A stretch of DNA of 64,000 nucleotides. It comes from Tunturiibacter empetritectus (lineage in GTDB: Bacteria; Acidobacteriota; Terriglobia; Terriglobales; Acidobacteriaceae). The notes beneath the pieces were generated by a model. That model was not told where the DNA came from, made no database searches, and worked only from the letters and a program-made list of their open reading frames with translations. The position numbers and the translations under genes are program-made. The DNA lies in the NCBI RefSeq assembly GCF_014201375.1, contig NZ_JACHDZ010000001.1, positions 847,206-911,205 of the forward strand, read 5' to 3'. Positions within the stretch are counted from its first letter, which is position 1, and the number at the start of each line of letters is the position of its first letter. Below are positions 56,843 to 64,000 of this stretch, piece by piece.

Positions 56843-57077
56843 ATTTGCTTTTTTCTTTCGAGAAGCACTAAGACTTCTTGTATGCACTATTCAGCCTACT
56901 GTGATAGTTGTACCCCAGGTCGCGCGTGCAAATATGTGCACCTCCTTATCGAAATCACTTCCTAATATTTTGCTCTGATTCGAAGCAGGTTGGTCGCTAA
57001 GATATAGTTCGACCGCGTTCGATCGCGGGTTCTCGGGCCTGTTTTCACAAACGACTTCAGGTTTATTGGCGGCGAAC

Positions 57078-58868
57078 ATGACGCTCGATACGGTGCAGGT
57101 TGGCAGTGACGGACTGGGGGTGAAAGCGACTAACGCTAACCTGATGTGGCGGTATTTGTCGCTTCATCTTTTTGTGGGCGCTGCTGTGATGTTGGCCGGG
57201 GCGATCGAAGGTAGATATGGGAGATTGGAGTTGTCCGGGGACGATATCTCCTACCTCGATGTTGCCAATATGATTCGAGACGGCGATTGGCGGACTGCGC
57301 TCAATCCGCTGTGGAGCATCGGATATCCTCTGCTGCTGTCGGTTGTGAGGCGATTGTTTTCTTCCACTCCGCATGGGGAGATGGCGGCGGTCTTCTGGCT
57401 GAACCTGGCGATTTATTTCGTCGCGTGGATGGGGTTTCTTTGGCTTCTCGAGTTGATGTCGCGTGCTGTGCAGAGAGATCTTTCGAGCGGCGGGGATGCT
57501 CGGATGTCGCCGTTTCTGCTGATTGGTGCGGCTTGCCTGTTTGTTACGGTGCAGACGGGAGTGGGGCGGGTGTCTACGATCGGCCCGGATCTGCTGGTGG
57601 CGTGCCTCTTTTTTTTCGCTTCAGGATTGGCGTTGAAGGTGTACTCGCGCCCAACGGCGGGCAACACTGCGTTGTGGGGAGTCGTGCTGGGCCTGGGGTT
57701 CCTAAGTAAGGCGATCTTCCTGACTGTCTCGGGAATATTCTTTCTGGTCGTGATTGGTTTTATGGGATGGCGTCGAAGCGTTGCTCCGCTTCTTCGTACC
57801 GTGGGAGTGTTTTTGCTCTTTGTCGTTCCTTATGGGGTGGGCCTATCGTGGGCGCTTGGACGGCCGACGCTGGGTGAGGCGGGAACGTTGAACTACGCGT
57901 TTCACGTGAATCATTTGAAGCATTGGATGGGTTGGCAGGGAGGTCCGAAGGAGTTTGGATCGCCGATTCATCCGGTGCAGTTGTTGAGTGCACATCCTCC
58001 GGTGTTCGCCTTTGGAGAGCCGTTTTACGTGACCTATCCGCCGCAGTTCAACATCGTCTATTGGTATGAAGGATATCGTCAGTTTTTTGATTTAAAAAAC
58101 TCCGCTCGAGCGTTGGTTGGAAACTCGCACGGCTTGAAGTATGTGTTTCAGGAGATTATTCCGGTCGCCCTTGTCGTTGCTCTCTGCTTCTGTGTTGCCT
58201 TCTGGCCTCGGGCCGGTGATCGTGTTGGAGCAGGGCGGTCTTTGAATCCGTGGCTCTTGTATCTCCCTTCGCTGCTGGGGATCTTCACTTTTCTGTTGGT
58301 TCATGTTGAAGGGCGGTATGTGGCCGGATTTCTATGCGTGTTGGGGATGGCGCCGCTTCTTAGGTTAGACAATTGGCGCGGGGGGCTTCGGTCTGGAGTG
58401 CGTGCGGCTGCGCTCCTCCTGTTATTGTTGGCTACCGTTTTCAATTCGACGGAGCGGCTGCGAGGCGCTGTTCGATTGGCCGCTGCAGGTACTGATATGC
58501 AGAGTGGCGGCCAGTGGGCTGTCGCTGAGTACCTGCGGGGGGTGGGTTTGAAGGCGGGAGATAGAGTGGCCTCGGTTTCACCGGGAAATGACATACGTTG
58601 TACGTGGGCATATGCTGCAGGGCTGCATGTGGTGGCGGCCATTGGGAACGATGCGTACGATCCGCGGAACCAGATGGAGGATCTGCATCTGTTCTTCGAT
58701 AGTCCCTCTATTCAGGTAGAGATTTTGGAATTGTTCCGAAAGCAGGGCGCTGTTGCTGTGGTTGCGACGGAGATTCCGTTTGAGGTTTCGTCGCCGGGGT
58801 GGCAGCGGGCGCCTGGAAGCAAGGCTTGGGTGCTGCTTCTGGGACCTTCGAGTTCAGTCGGTAAGTAG
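57078..58868 (+). CDS. GT-C-like polytopic membrane protein
   Basis: About 596 residues with ten or more membrane helices. The first loop has LELSGDDISYLDVANMIRDGDW, matching the acidic DD/DE motif of PMT/ArnT-type GT-C glycosyltransferases, followed by LNPLWSIGYPLLLS and GVGRVSTIGPDLL. A soluble C-terminal part (about 450-596) follows. It likely transfers a lipid-linked sugar outside the membrane, but donor and acceptor are unknown. The TTG at 57066 is an alternative start. It occupies the usual ftsZ place. Confidence 0.7.
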   Translation: MTLDTVQVGSDGLGVKATNANLMWRYLSLHLFVGAAVMLAGAIEGRYGRLELSGDDISYLDVANMIRDGDWRTALNPLWSIGYPLLLSVVRRLFSSTPHGEMAAVFWLNLAIYFVAWMGFLWLLELMSRAVQRDLSSGGDARMSPFLLIGAACLFVTVQTGVGRVSTIGPDLLVACLFFFASGLALKVYSRPTAGNTALWGVVLGLGFLSKAIFLTVSGIFFLVVIGFMGWRRSVAPLLRTVGVFLLFVVPYGVGLSWALGRPTLGEAGTLNYAFHVNHLKHWMGWQGGPKEFGSPIHPVQLLSAHPPVFAFGEPFYVTYPPQFNIVYWYEGYRQFFDLKNSARALVGNSHGLKYVFQEIIPVALVVALCFCVAFWPRAGDRVGAGRSLNPWLLYLPSLLGIFTFLLVHVEGRYVAGFLCVLGMAPLLRLDNWRGGLRSGVRAAALLLLLLATVFNSTERLRGAVRLAAAGTDMQSGGQWAVAEYLRGVGLKAGDRVASVSPGNDIRCTWAYAAGLHVVAAIGNDAYDPRNQMEDLHLFFDSPSIQVEILELFRKQGAVAVVATEIPFEVSSPGWQRAPGSKAWVLLLGPSSSVGK

Positions 58869-59040
58869 ATCGGTAAGGCGATCACGGACGATTCGCCGGA
58901 CTGCTTTTGGCAATTTGCCTGATGGTGTAGAGACTGAAAACGCAGATTTCCTTAGGGAATGGCAAACAAAAGGCCAAAGCGACTCTCCACCAACTGCGGC
59001 GTTGTTCTATGAGGTTTTAATTTTTTTTCTGTATTTCCTC

Positions 59041-59090
59041 TTTACAGATTTTGTATTTAACGATATGGTTATTTAACTTAGTTGTTAAAT
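59041..59090 (+). promoter_or_regulatory. Promoter with ArsR-type operator
   Basis: TTTACA (59041-59046), 17 bp, TATGGT (59064-59069). ATTTAAC occurs at 59055-59061 and 59071-59077, and its complement GTTAAAT at 59084-59090, giving an inverted repeat over the expected transcription start. It probably binds the ArsR protein encoded just downstream. Confidence 0.6.
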
Positions 59091-59093
59091 AAT

Positions 59094-59462
59094 ATGACAG
59101 ATCAAATGAGCTCGACGTTTGCTGCATTGGCTGATCCGACCCGGCGGGCGATTCTTGCTCGGCTGGCGTTGGGAGAGACCTCGGTTACGGAGATTGCGGC
59201 TCCGTTCGAGATGAGCATGCCGGCGATCTCGCGGCACCTGAAGGTGCTGGAGAAGGCTGGGTTGATCTCGCGCGGACGGGAGGCGCAGTGGCGGCCCTGC
59301 AAGCTTAAGGCGGAGCCTTTGAAGCAGGCGTCGGACTGGCTGGAGGAGTACCGCAACTTCTGGGAGCAGAGTTTCGATCGATTGGACGAGTATCTGAAGA
59401 CCCTACAGAAAAAGGAGAAGCGAGATGCCGGAAAGAATGGGAGTGGCAGAAAAAAGCGCTGA
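59094..59462 (+). CDS. ArsR/SdpR-family repressor
   Basis: 122 residues from the ATG at 59094. Winged helix at about 8-75: FAALADPTRRAILARLA, recognition helix MSMPAISRHLKVLEKAGLI. The metal-binding ELCVCDL motif of ArsR proper is missing, so it is of the SdpR-like group often paired with AHSA1 proteins. No Shine-Dalgarno is seen; a TTG at 59082 is an alternative. The next gene overlaps its end by 38 bp. Confidence 0.88.
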   Translation: MTDQMSSTFAALADPTRRAILARLALGETSVTEIAAPFEMSMPAISRHLKVLEKAGLISRGREAQWRPCKLKAEPLKQASDWLEEYRNFWEQSFDRLDEYLKTLQKKEKRDAGKNGSGRKKR

Positions 59463-59955
59463 ACGGGGACTGGAAGACGCCTCGGAGCGGGAGATTGTGT
59501 TGTCGCGTGTGTTCGACGCACCGCGGAAGATGGTGTGGGAGGCCTGGACCGATCCGAAACAGGTTGCGCTGTGGTGGGGGCCGAAGGGCTTTACGACCAC
59601 GATCGAAGAGATGGATGTGCGGCCGGGCGGCGTGTGGAAGCTGGTGATGCATGGTCCTGATGGGATGGAGTATCTGAACAAATATGTGTTCCTCGACGTA
59701 GTGCCGTATGAGCGGCTGGCGTACACGCTGCGCGGCGGCAGAGCGGGCTCGCGAGAGGTGCAGTTTGAAAAAACGGCGATCTTTGAAGACGACGCGGGAG
59801 GAACGCGGGTGACGATGCGTCTAACCTTTGCCTCGGCTGAGGCTCGGGATCAGAATGTGCGTGACTACGGCTCGATCGAGGGTGCCAAGCAGGCCTTCGA
59901 AAGGCTGGCGGAGTATCTGGCGGGCCGTTTTTCCGGCAAGATGGCGACGGTATAG
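59425..59955 (+). CDS. AHSA1/SRPBCC family protein 1
   Basis: 176 residues. IVLSRVFDAPRKMVWEAWTDPKQVALWWGP is the AHSA1 entry (seen at about 24-53); the fold closes with a C-terminal helix AFERLAEYL. AAGGAGAAG precedes the ATG. The arsR-AHSA1 pair is widespread; ligand or role is unknown. Confidence 0.88.
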   Translation: MPERMGVAEKSAERGLEDASEREIVLSRVFDAPRKMVWEAWTDPKQVALWWGPKGFTTTIEEMDVRPGGVWKLVMHGPDGMEYLNKYVFLDVVPYERLAYTLRGGRAGSREVQFEKTAIFEDDAGGTRVTMRLTFASAEARDQNVRDYGSIEGAKQAFERLAEYLAGRFSGKMATV

Positions 59956-60004
59956 ACATTGGGGCTTGAAGACACAGGGCTTGGAAGATACAGGAGGAGT
60001 TCGA

Positions 60005-60514
60005 ATGAGCACAGCGACGGTATCTCAAACGGTTAGAGCTCAACAGGAGCTGCAGATTACGCGGATCTTCGATGCGCCACGCGAGCTGGTGTGGAAGGCA
60101 TGGACTAATCCGGATCAGATGAGACTGTGGTTTGGGCCGCGGGATTTTGTGGCTCGCAACCTGACGGCGGAGGCGCGGCCGGGCGGGAGGTGGCGTAACT
60201 GTCTGCATAGCGATGGTTTCACCGATACCGCGGGCGACTGGAGGACGGCAGATCTATGGCAGGGCGGCGAGTACCTGGAACTGGTTGAGCCGGAGAGGTT
60301 GGTCTTCACGTTTCACTGGGAGGAGGGCACGGGTCTTCCGGAGCACGACACCGTGATTACGATCACGTTTGAGGAAAATAAAGGGAAGACGACGATGAAC
60401 TTCCACCAGACTTTCTTCGTAACTGAAGAAGATCGCGATGGGCATATGAAGGGCTGGAATAGCAGCTTCGATAAGCTCAATGATCTTTTGCGCGAGGTGA
60501 GTTATGGCCGTTGA
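60005..60514 (+). CDS. AHSA1/SRPBCC family protein 2
   Basis: 169 residues from the ATG at 60005, preceded by AGGAGGAG. ITRIFDAPRELVWKAWTNP and EPERLVFTFHWEE mark the family. It is shorter at the N-terminus than protein 1 and clearly a paralogue. A longer frame upstream lies inside protein 1 and is discarded. Confidence 0.88.
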   Translation: MSTATVSQTVRAQQELQITRIFDAPRELVWKAWTNPDQMRLWFGPRDFVARNLTAEARPGGRWRNCLHSDGFTDTAGDWRTADLWQGGEYLELVEPERLVFTFHWEEGTGLPEHDTVITITFEENKGKTTMNFHQTFFVTEEDRDGHMKGWNSSFDKLNDLLREVSYGR

Positions 60515-60986
60515 AGGAGGCGTTATGGAAGCGGGGCTGCTTGAGGTTTGTCTGACGCGGAGAGTGGCAGCCCCGCCGGAGCTGGTGTTTGCGGCGTGGA
60601 TCGATCGGGAGCAACTGGCGAAGTGGTGGGGGCCGAAGTGCTTCACCAACCGGGTGTACCAGGTGGATGCACGGGTCGGCGGCGCGATATTGATCGATAT
60701 GCGATCGCCGGAGGGCGTGGTGTATCCGATGTCGGGGCGGTTTGTGACGATCGATCGGCCGCACCGGCTGGTGTTTGTGACGGCGGCGATCGATGAGCAT
60801 GGCAAGCCGATGTTCGAGGTGAAGAACACGGTGACCTTCACTGCAGCGCGCGGCGGAACGGAGATCTCGCTGGTCGCTCAGGTGATCAAGACGACGTCTG
60901 CTGCTGCGCCGAAGCATCTTGCGGGAATGTCGGAGGGGTGGTGCCAGAGCCTGGATCGGCTGTCGGAGCTGGTGGTACAGGCTTAG
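60504..60986 (+). CDS. AHSA1/SRPBCC family protein 3
   Basis: 160 residues. VCLTRRVAAPPELVFAAWIDREQLAKWWGP is the family entry (within residues 15-44). It overlaps the previous gene by 11 bp; an ATG at 60525 with GAAGGAGG is an alternative start. Together with its two neighbours it forms a tandem family under one ArsR regulator. Confidence 0.86.
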   Translation: MAVEGGVMEAGLLEVCLTRRVAAPPELVFAAWIDREQLAKWWGPKCFTNRVYQVDARVGGAILIDMRSPEGVVYPMSGRFVTIDRPHRLVFVTAAIDEHGKPMFEVKNTVTFTAARGGTEISLVAQVIKTTSAAAPKHLAGMSEGWCQSLDRLSELVVQA

Positions 60987-61106
60987 CTGGGTTTGGTGCG
61001 TGTGACGAGCTTCAGACTTCTATTGGAACGAGTGTGTTGTTAGGCGCGTTCGAAGGGAGTGCTGGCTTTGTTTGTGGTTTGGGTTTTTTTGTTCAGGATT
61101 TGTGGT

Positions 61107-61448
61107 TCAGGCTGCGAGGGCGGCCTCCAGGGTTGGGTCGATGGGGAGGATGGCGTCTGTGCAGGTTATCTTGAGGACGTCGAGGACGCGTTCGGTGGGG
61201 GCGACGAGGCGGAGTTCGCCGTTGTTGGTCTTCATCTTGCCGTAGAGGATCATGAGGAAACCGAGGCCGGCGCTGTCGAGGAACTCGACGCCGGAGAGCT
61301 CGAGGATGAGTTTGCGGATGCCTTTGTCGGCGGCGGCTGTGATCCTGGATTCGACCTCGCGCAGGCGCAGGCCGAGGGTCATGCGTCCGGTGAGGCGGAA
61401 GATGGCGGTCTTGGTGTCGGTGCGCTCCAGCTCGGCTTCGAGGATCAT
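61107..61448 (-). CDS. STAS-domain anti-sigma factor antagonist
   Basis: 113 residues, single STAS domain. The phosphorylatable Ser is expected at Ser59 in GVEFLDSAGLGFL. Such proteins take part in partner-switching control of sigma factors; no matching kinase or phosphatase is nearby. No signal peptide. Confidence 0.87.
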   Translation of the reverse strand: MILEAELERTDTKTAIFRLTGRMTLGLRLREVESRITAAADKGIRKLILELSGVEFLDSAGLGFLMILYGKMKTNNGELRLVAPTERVLDVLKITCTDAILPIDPTLEAALAA

Positions 61449-61585
61449 GTAGTGGGTGTCTCCTAAGTGCTTGCAAGCATACCGCAGGTTCGATTGCAGG
61501 CTTTTGCGCAGGGCTTTCGTTTCGTGAATCTGTCGGGCGCTTTTCCGATGCAGAGGCTATTTTCGTTAGCCGTTGCTTCGTGGTC

Positions 61586-62020
61586 TTAGAAGGAGAGAGT
61601 GTGGGTTGCGCCGGGGTCTTCGATGGCAGTGAAGCCCATTCTTTCGTAGAGGCGTGCAGCGCTGGCGTTTTCGGCGCGGAGGCGTACGCGGCGAAAGCTC
61701 TTTCGGGCTTCTTCGACGAGGGTTGAGACGAGGGCTCGTCCTACTCCCTGGTTGCGCCATGCGGAGCGGACGTAGACACGACGGATACGGCCAGTGTGTG
61801 GTTCGGCGGTGAAGGGGTCGATTGTGAGTCCGCCGACTGCGACGAGCTGGCCGTGGTCGAGGTGGCCGCAGAGGACTTCGCCTGGAGCCTGGAAGCGATT
61901 GGCTCCGCTGGCCCACTCGTCGACGAGAGTGTCGATGAAGTCGTAGCCGTCTTTTTTTGCTTCGGTGTGTAGCTCTTCCAGGCCTGCTATGGGCAACTCG
62001 ATTTTTTGAATCAGGACCAT
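61586..62020 (-). CDS. GNAT-family N-acetyltransferase
   Basis: 144 residues. The acetyl-CoA loop is RNQGVGRALV in RRVYVRSAWRNQGVG, preceded by GRIRRVYV and followed by NASAARLYERMGF. Substrate unknown. Confidence 0.9.
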   Translation of the reverse strand: MVLIQKIELPIAGLEELHTEAKKDGYDFIDTLVDEWASGANRFQAPGEVLCGHLDHGQLVAVGGLTIDPFTAEPHTGRIRRVYVRSAWRNQGVGRALVSTLVEEARKSFRRVRLRAENASAARLYERMGFTAIEDPGATHTLSF

Positions 62021-62115
62021 TGGTTGATTTGTAGGAGTGAGGATTGATGATGAATTATCGGTTGTGCTTCTGCGTGAATGACGAAGAACGAACAGTCAAC
62101 GGCAAGAGCAAATAC

Positions 62116-62143
62116 GGGGATCCTTCACTGCGTTCAGGATGAC
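62116..62143 (+). repeat. HPERSEGS-type dispersed repeat, copy B4
   Basis: GGGGATCCTTCACTGCG followed by TTCAGGATGAC, with an adjacent CAACGGCAAGAGCAAA tract resembling that next to copy B3. A second TTCGTTCAGGG stub lies at about 62163. Confidence 0.7.
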
Positions 62144-62190
62144 GATAGTTGGGGTGGCGACTTCGTTCAGGGTAACTAGCTCTGTATTTG

Positions 62191-63777
62191 CTAGGTTTGC
62201 ATCTGTTTTGCGATGCGTTCGATGGCGTGGTGGGCGGAGAGGACTGCGCCCTCCTGCCAGGCGACGAGGTGAGAGAGGTAGTCTCCGGCGAAGTAGGTCT
62301 TGCCCTCCGGTTTTTCAAGCTGTGCGTAGGCCGGGGCGCTGCCGGAGACGAAGTTGTTCGCAAGGCAGCCGAGTGAATATGGGATCCTGGACCATGCAAC
62401 GTAGATCGGTTTGGTGAGCAGGTGGGAGCGGCCTGGGTGAAGGATCTCTACGGCCTGACGGGAGGCTTCGAACTTTGCTTCGATGGTGGGGAGTGCGCCG
62501 AAGGGTGAGAGCTTGCCTGTGGTAGTGCCGCCTAAGCCGCCTATGATCTCCTGCTCGGAGTTGAAGCCCGCGACGAGGACGCCGGTGGGGGAGAAGAGCT
62601 TGTCGGTGGGGTACCAGACAAGATCGACCTTGTCTTTGAGGAAGGAGATGCCGCCGTAGATGTTGTTCTCTTTCTCCCAGAAGCGCGGAGACTGCCAGGC
62701 GATTTTATAGAGCGGGACCATGGACATGCCGGCGAATGCCTGTTGGGTTTCGGGAGAGAAGTTGTTTTTAGTTTTGGCGAGGATTGGAAGCGGCAGGGTG
62801 CAGATGCAGAAGTCGGCGGTGATGGTTTGGGGTGTGCCGGATCTGGTGTAGGCGACGGTGACGCTTTGGCCGGAGGTGGTGATCTCTGTGACAGGACACT
62901 CGTAGAGGATTATGTTGCCGAGAGATTTTGCGAAGCCGTAGGCGATGCGATCCATGCCGCCGATGGGTTGGAACATGGTGGCCTGCCAGTCGATCTGCTC
63001 TTCGTAGAACTCGCCGGTGGACATGTCGGCGGCGAGGAGTTCGGAGAAGTTGAGCGGTTTGTGTAGAACGGAGTTGACGGGGCCTGCACCCGGGCCAGTG
63101 ATGAAACCTGCGCGAGGGGTGCCGGTGTAATGTCCATCTTTGTTTAGGTCGCCGAAGTTCTGAAGGAATTCGAGGAGACGGGCAGTTTCTTCTTTGGAGA
63201 GTTCGTCGTCGAGGGTGTGCTTGTTGATCGCTTTCGAGAGGAGTTCAGCGAGATAGCCGCGCGTGTCATGAACGACCTGGCGCTGCTGGACGGGGTCGCC
63301 GTGGTTGAGTTTGGGAGACTGCATGAGGGCGGAGCGGGAGGTGTTGACTTCAACTTCGAGGCGAACGCCGAGCTCCTGACAGTAGCCGAGGATGTGGGTG
63401 TGGATGGAGGGGATGCGCGCGGGGCCAGCGTTGAGATAGCCGCCGTCTTGCCACTCGCAGTTTTGGGTGGTGCCGTCGGTGAACTCGACTTTGGTGCCGT
63501 CGCGGACGGTCCAGTTGCGTCCGCCGGGGCGGTTGCGGGCTTCGAGGATGGTGCAGTCGAAGCCGGCTTTGCGGAGCTCGTAGGCGGCGGTCATGCCGGC
63601 GATGCCTGCTCCGAGGATGATGACTTTTTTGCCTTTGCCGAAGTCGGCGGGGAGTTGCGGAAGAGGAGACTGGCCAACGGCGGGCATGAGGCCGAGCGCC
63701 TGCATGGTGGCGAATGCGGCGGAGTAGCCGCCGATCTGGGCGATGCGCTGGATGAAGACACGGCGTGTCAGGCTCAT
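62191..63777 (-). CDS. Flavin-dependent amine oxidase, Tat-exported
   Basis: 528 residues from the ATG at 63777, preceded by GGAG. The N-terminus SLTRRVFIQRIAQIGG has the twin-arginine motif followed by a hydrophobic stretch, so it is a predicted Tat substrate. FAD-binding GAGIAGMTAAYELRKAG starts near residue 57, with RNRPGGRNWT after it. The C-terminal KTYFAGDYLSHLVAWQEGA is the second flavin motif of monoamine/L-amino-acid oxidases. Substrate not clear. Starting at 63963 would mask the Tat signal. Confidence 0.92.
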   Translation of the reverse strand: MSLTRRVFIQRIAQIGGYSAAFATMQALGLMPAVGQSPLPQLPADFGKGKKVIILGAGIAGMTAAYELRKAGFDCTILEARNRPGGRNWTVRDGTKVEFTDGTTQNCEWQDGGYLNAGPARIPSIHTHILGYCQELGVRLEVEVNTSRSALMQSPKLNHGDPVQQRQVVHDTRGYLAELLSKAINKHTLDDELSKEETARLLEFLQNFGDLNKDGHYTGTPRAGFITGPGAGPVNSVLHKPLNFSELLAADMSTGEFYEEQIDWQATMFQPIGGMDRIAYGFAKSLGNIILYECPVTEITTSGQSVTVAYTRSGTPQTITADFCICTLPLPILAKTKNNFSPETQQAFAGMSMVPLYKIAWQSPRFWEKENNIYGGISFLKDKVDLVWYPTDKLFSPTGVLVAGFNSEQEIIGGLGGTTTGKLSPFGALPTIEAKFEASRQAVEILHPGRSHLLTKPIYVAWSRIPYSLGCLANNFVSGSAPAYAQLEKPEGKTYFAGDYLSHLVAWQEGAVLSAHHAIERIAKQMQT

Positions 63778-64000
63778 TGCGATAGCTCCGAGGGGCTCTC
63801 TGAGTTTGGGAGGGACTCTTTCAGTTTGAGGCGTGGAAGTGATCTTTGCAAGGGGGAAAGAGGAGTGATCGTGAGATTGAATGATGGCGGTGAGACTGTT
63901 TCTTGCTGGGGTCTTGCTCCAGTCGAGACGACAGAGGCTGACGCGCGATGGATGATGGCACACTCTCCCGAGTGCCGCACGCTATCAAAAGGGGTGCAAG
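63778..64000. other. Upstream region of the amine oxidase
   Basis: No gene or convincing promoter is seen. The minus-strand frame remains open through it, but the encoded residues are low in signal and not conserved-looking. Confidence 0.4.

Noticed and set aside
59094..59462. Metal-sensing ArsR
   Set aside because: The ELCVCDL-type metal motif is absent and there are no arsenic resistance genes nearby.

Overview
The window looks like chromosome of a soil acidobacterium (Terriglobia/Acidobacteriaceae type). The best single pointer is a two-domain NAD+-I (nadA-motif) riboswitch in front of nadA, a class known only from Acidobacteria. The high-GC coding style, abundant secreted proteins, Ala/Lys/Pro-rich tails and dispersed HPERSEGS-type repeats agree. 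Genus cannot be fixed from sequence alone.

Layout. 0-7 kb: a secreted DUF3761-type protein; a minus-strand tatA/B-tatC-M28 peptidase unit; then riboswitch-nadA-DUF2203 and a perR-katA peroxide-defence pair. 7-14 kb: a second M28 peptidase, a beta-propeller lipoprotein, an SH3 lipoprotein, a DegT-type aminotransferase, and hfq-hflX. 14.6-21 kb: ATP synthase genes atpF'-atpF-atpH-atpA-atpG-atpD-atpC, without the a and c subunit genes. 21-34 kb: a small omega-like/sigma-like pair, a fused AroD-AroE enzyme, pgeF, a prolyl oligopeptidase, a two-gene ABC exporter, dxs, an SRPBCC protein, a fasciclin protein and a DUF2127 membrane protein. 34.2-36.0 kb: an IS1595-type element inserted exactly over the stop codon of the DUF2127 gene, carrying several small passenger ORFs. 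36.3-56.8 kb: the division and cell wall (dcw) cluster mraZ-rsmH-ftsL-ftsI-murE-murF-(basic-tail protein)-mraY-(unknown)-murD-ftsW-murG-[YXWGXW gene on the other strand]-murC-ftsQ-ftsA. ftsZ, murB and ddl are not in their usual places. 57-64 kb: a GT-C-like membrane protein, an ArsR regulator with three AHSA1/SRPBCC proteins, a STAS protein, a GNAT acetyltransferase and a Tat-exported flavin amine oxidase.

How the genes work together. The dcw block makes UDP-MurNAc-pentapeptide (MurC-F), lipid I/II (MraY, MurG) and the septal machine (FtsL, FtsI, FtsW, FtsQ, FtsA). PerR probably controls itself and the catalase 32 bp downstream. The Tat translocase genes sit in the same window as a clear Tat substrate (the amine oxidase).

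Most notable non-standard content: (1) a dispersed palindromic intergenic repeat, six copies here, sharing a GGTCACTTCGTGAC core; one lies inside the dcw operon just before murG, and an inverted pair flanks the YXWGXW gene; (2) the IS1595-type element with a 27-residue membrane peptide ORF whose start codon is covered by a perfect 12-nt inverted repeat, an arrangement like type I toxin mRNAs; (3) the NAD+-I riboswitch; (4) two unfamiliar genes embedded in the dcw cluster; (5) a PerR that keeps the metal and zinc ligands but has Glu at position 85, with an apparently leaderless promoter-operator.
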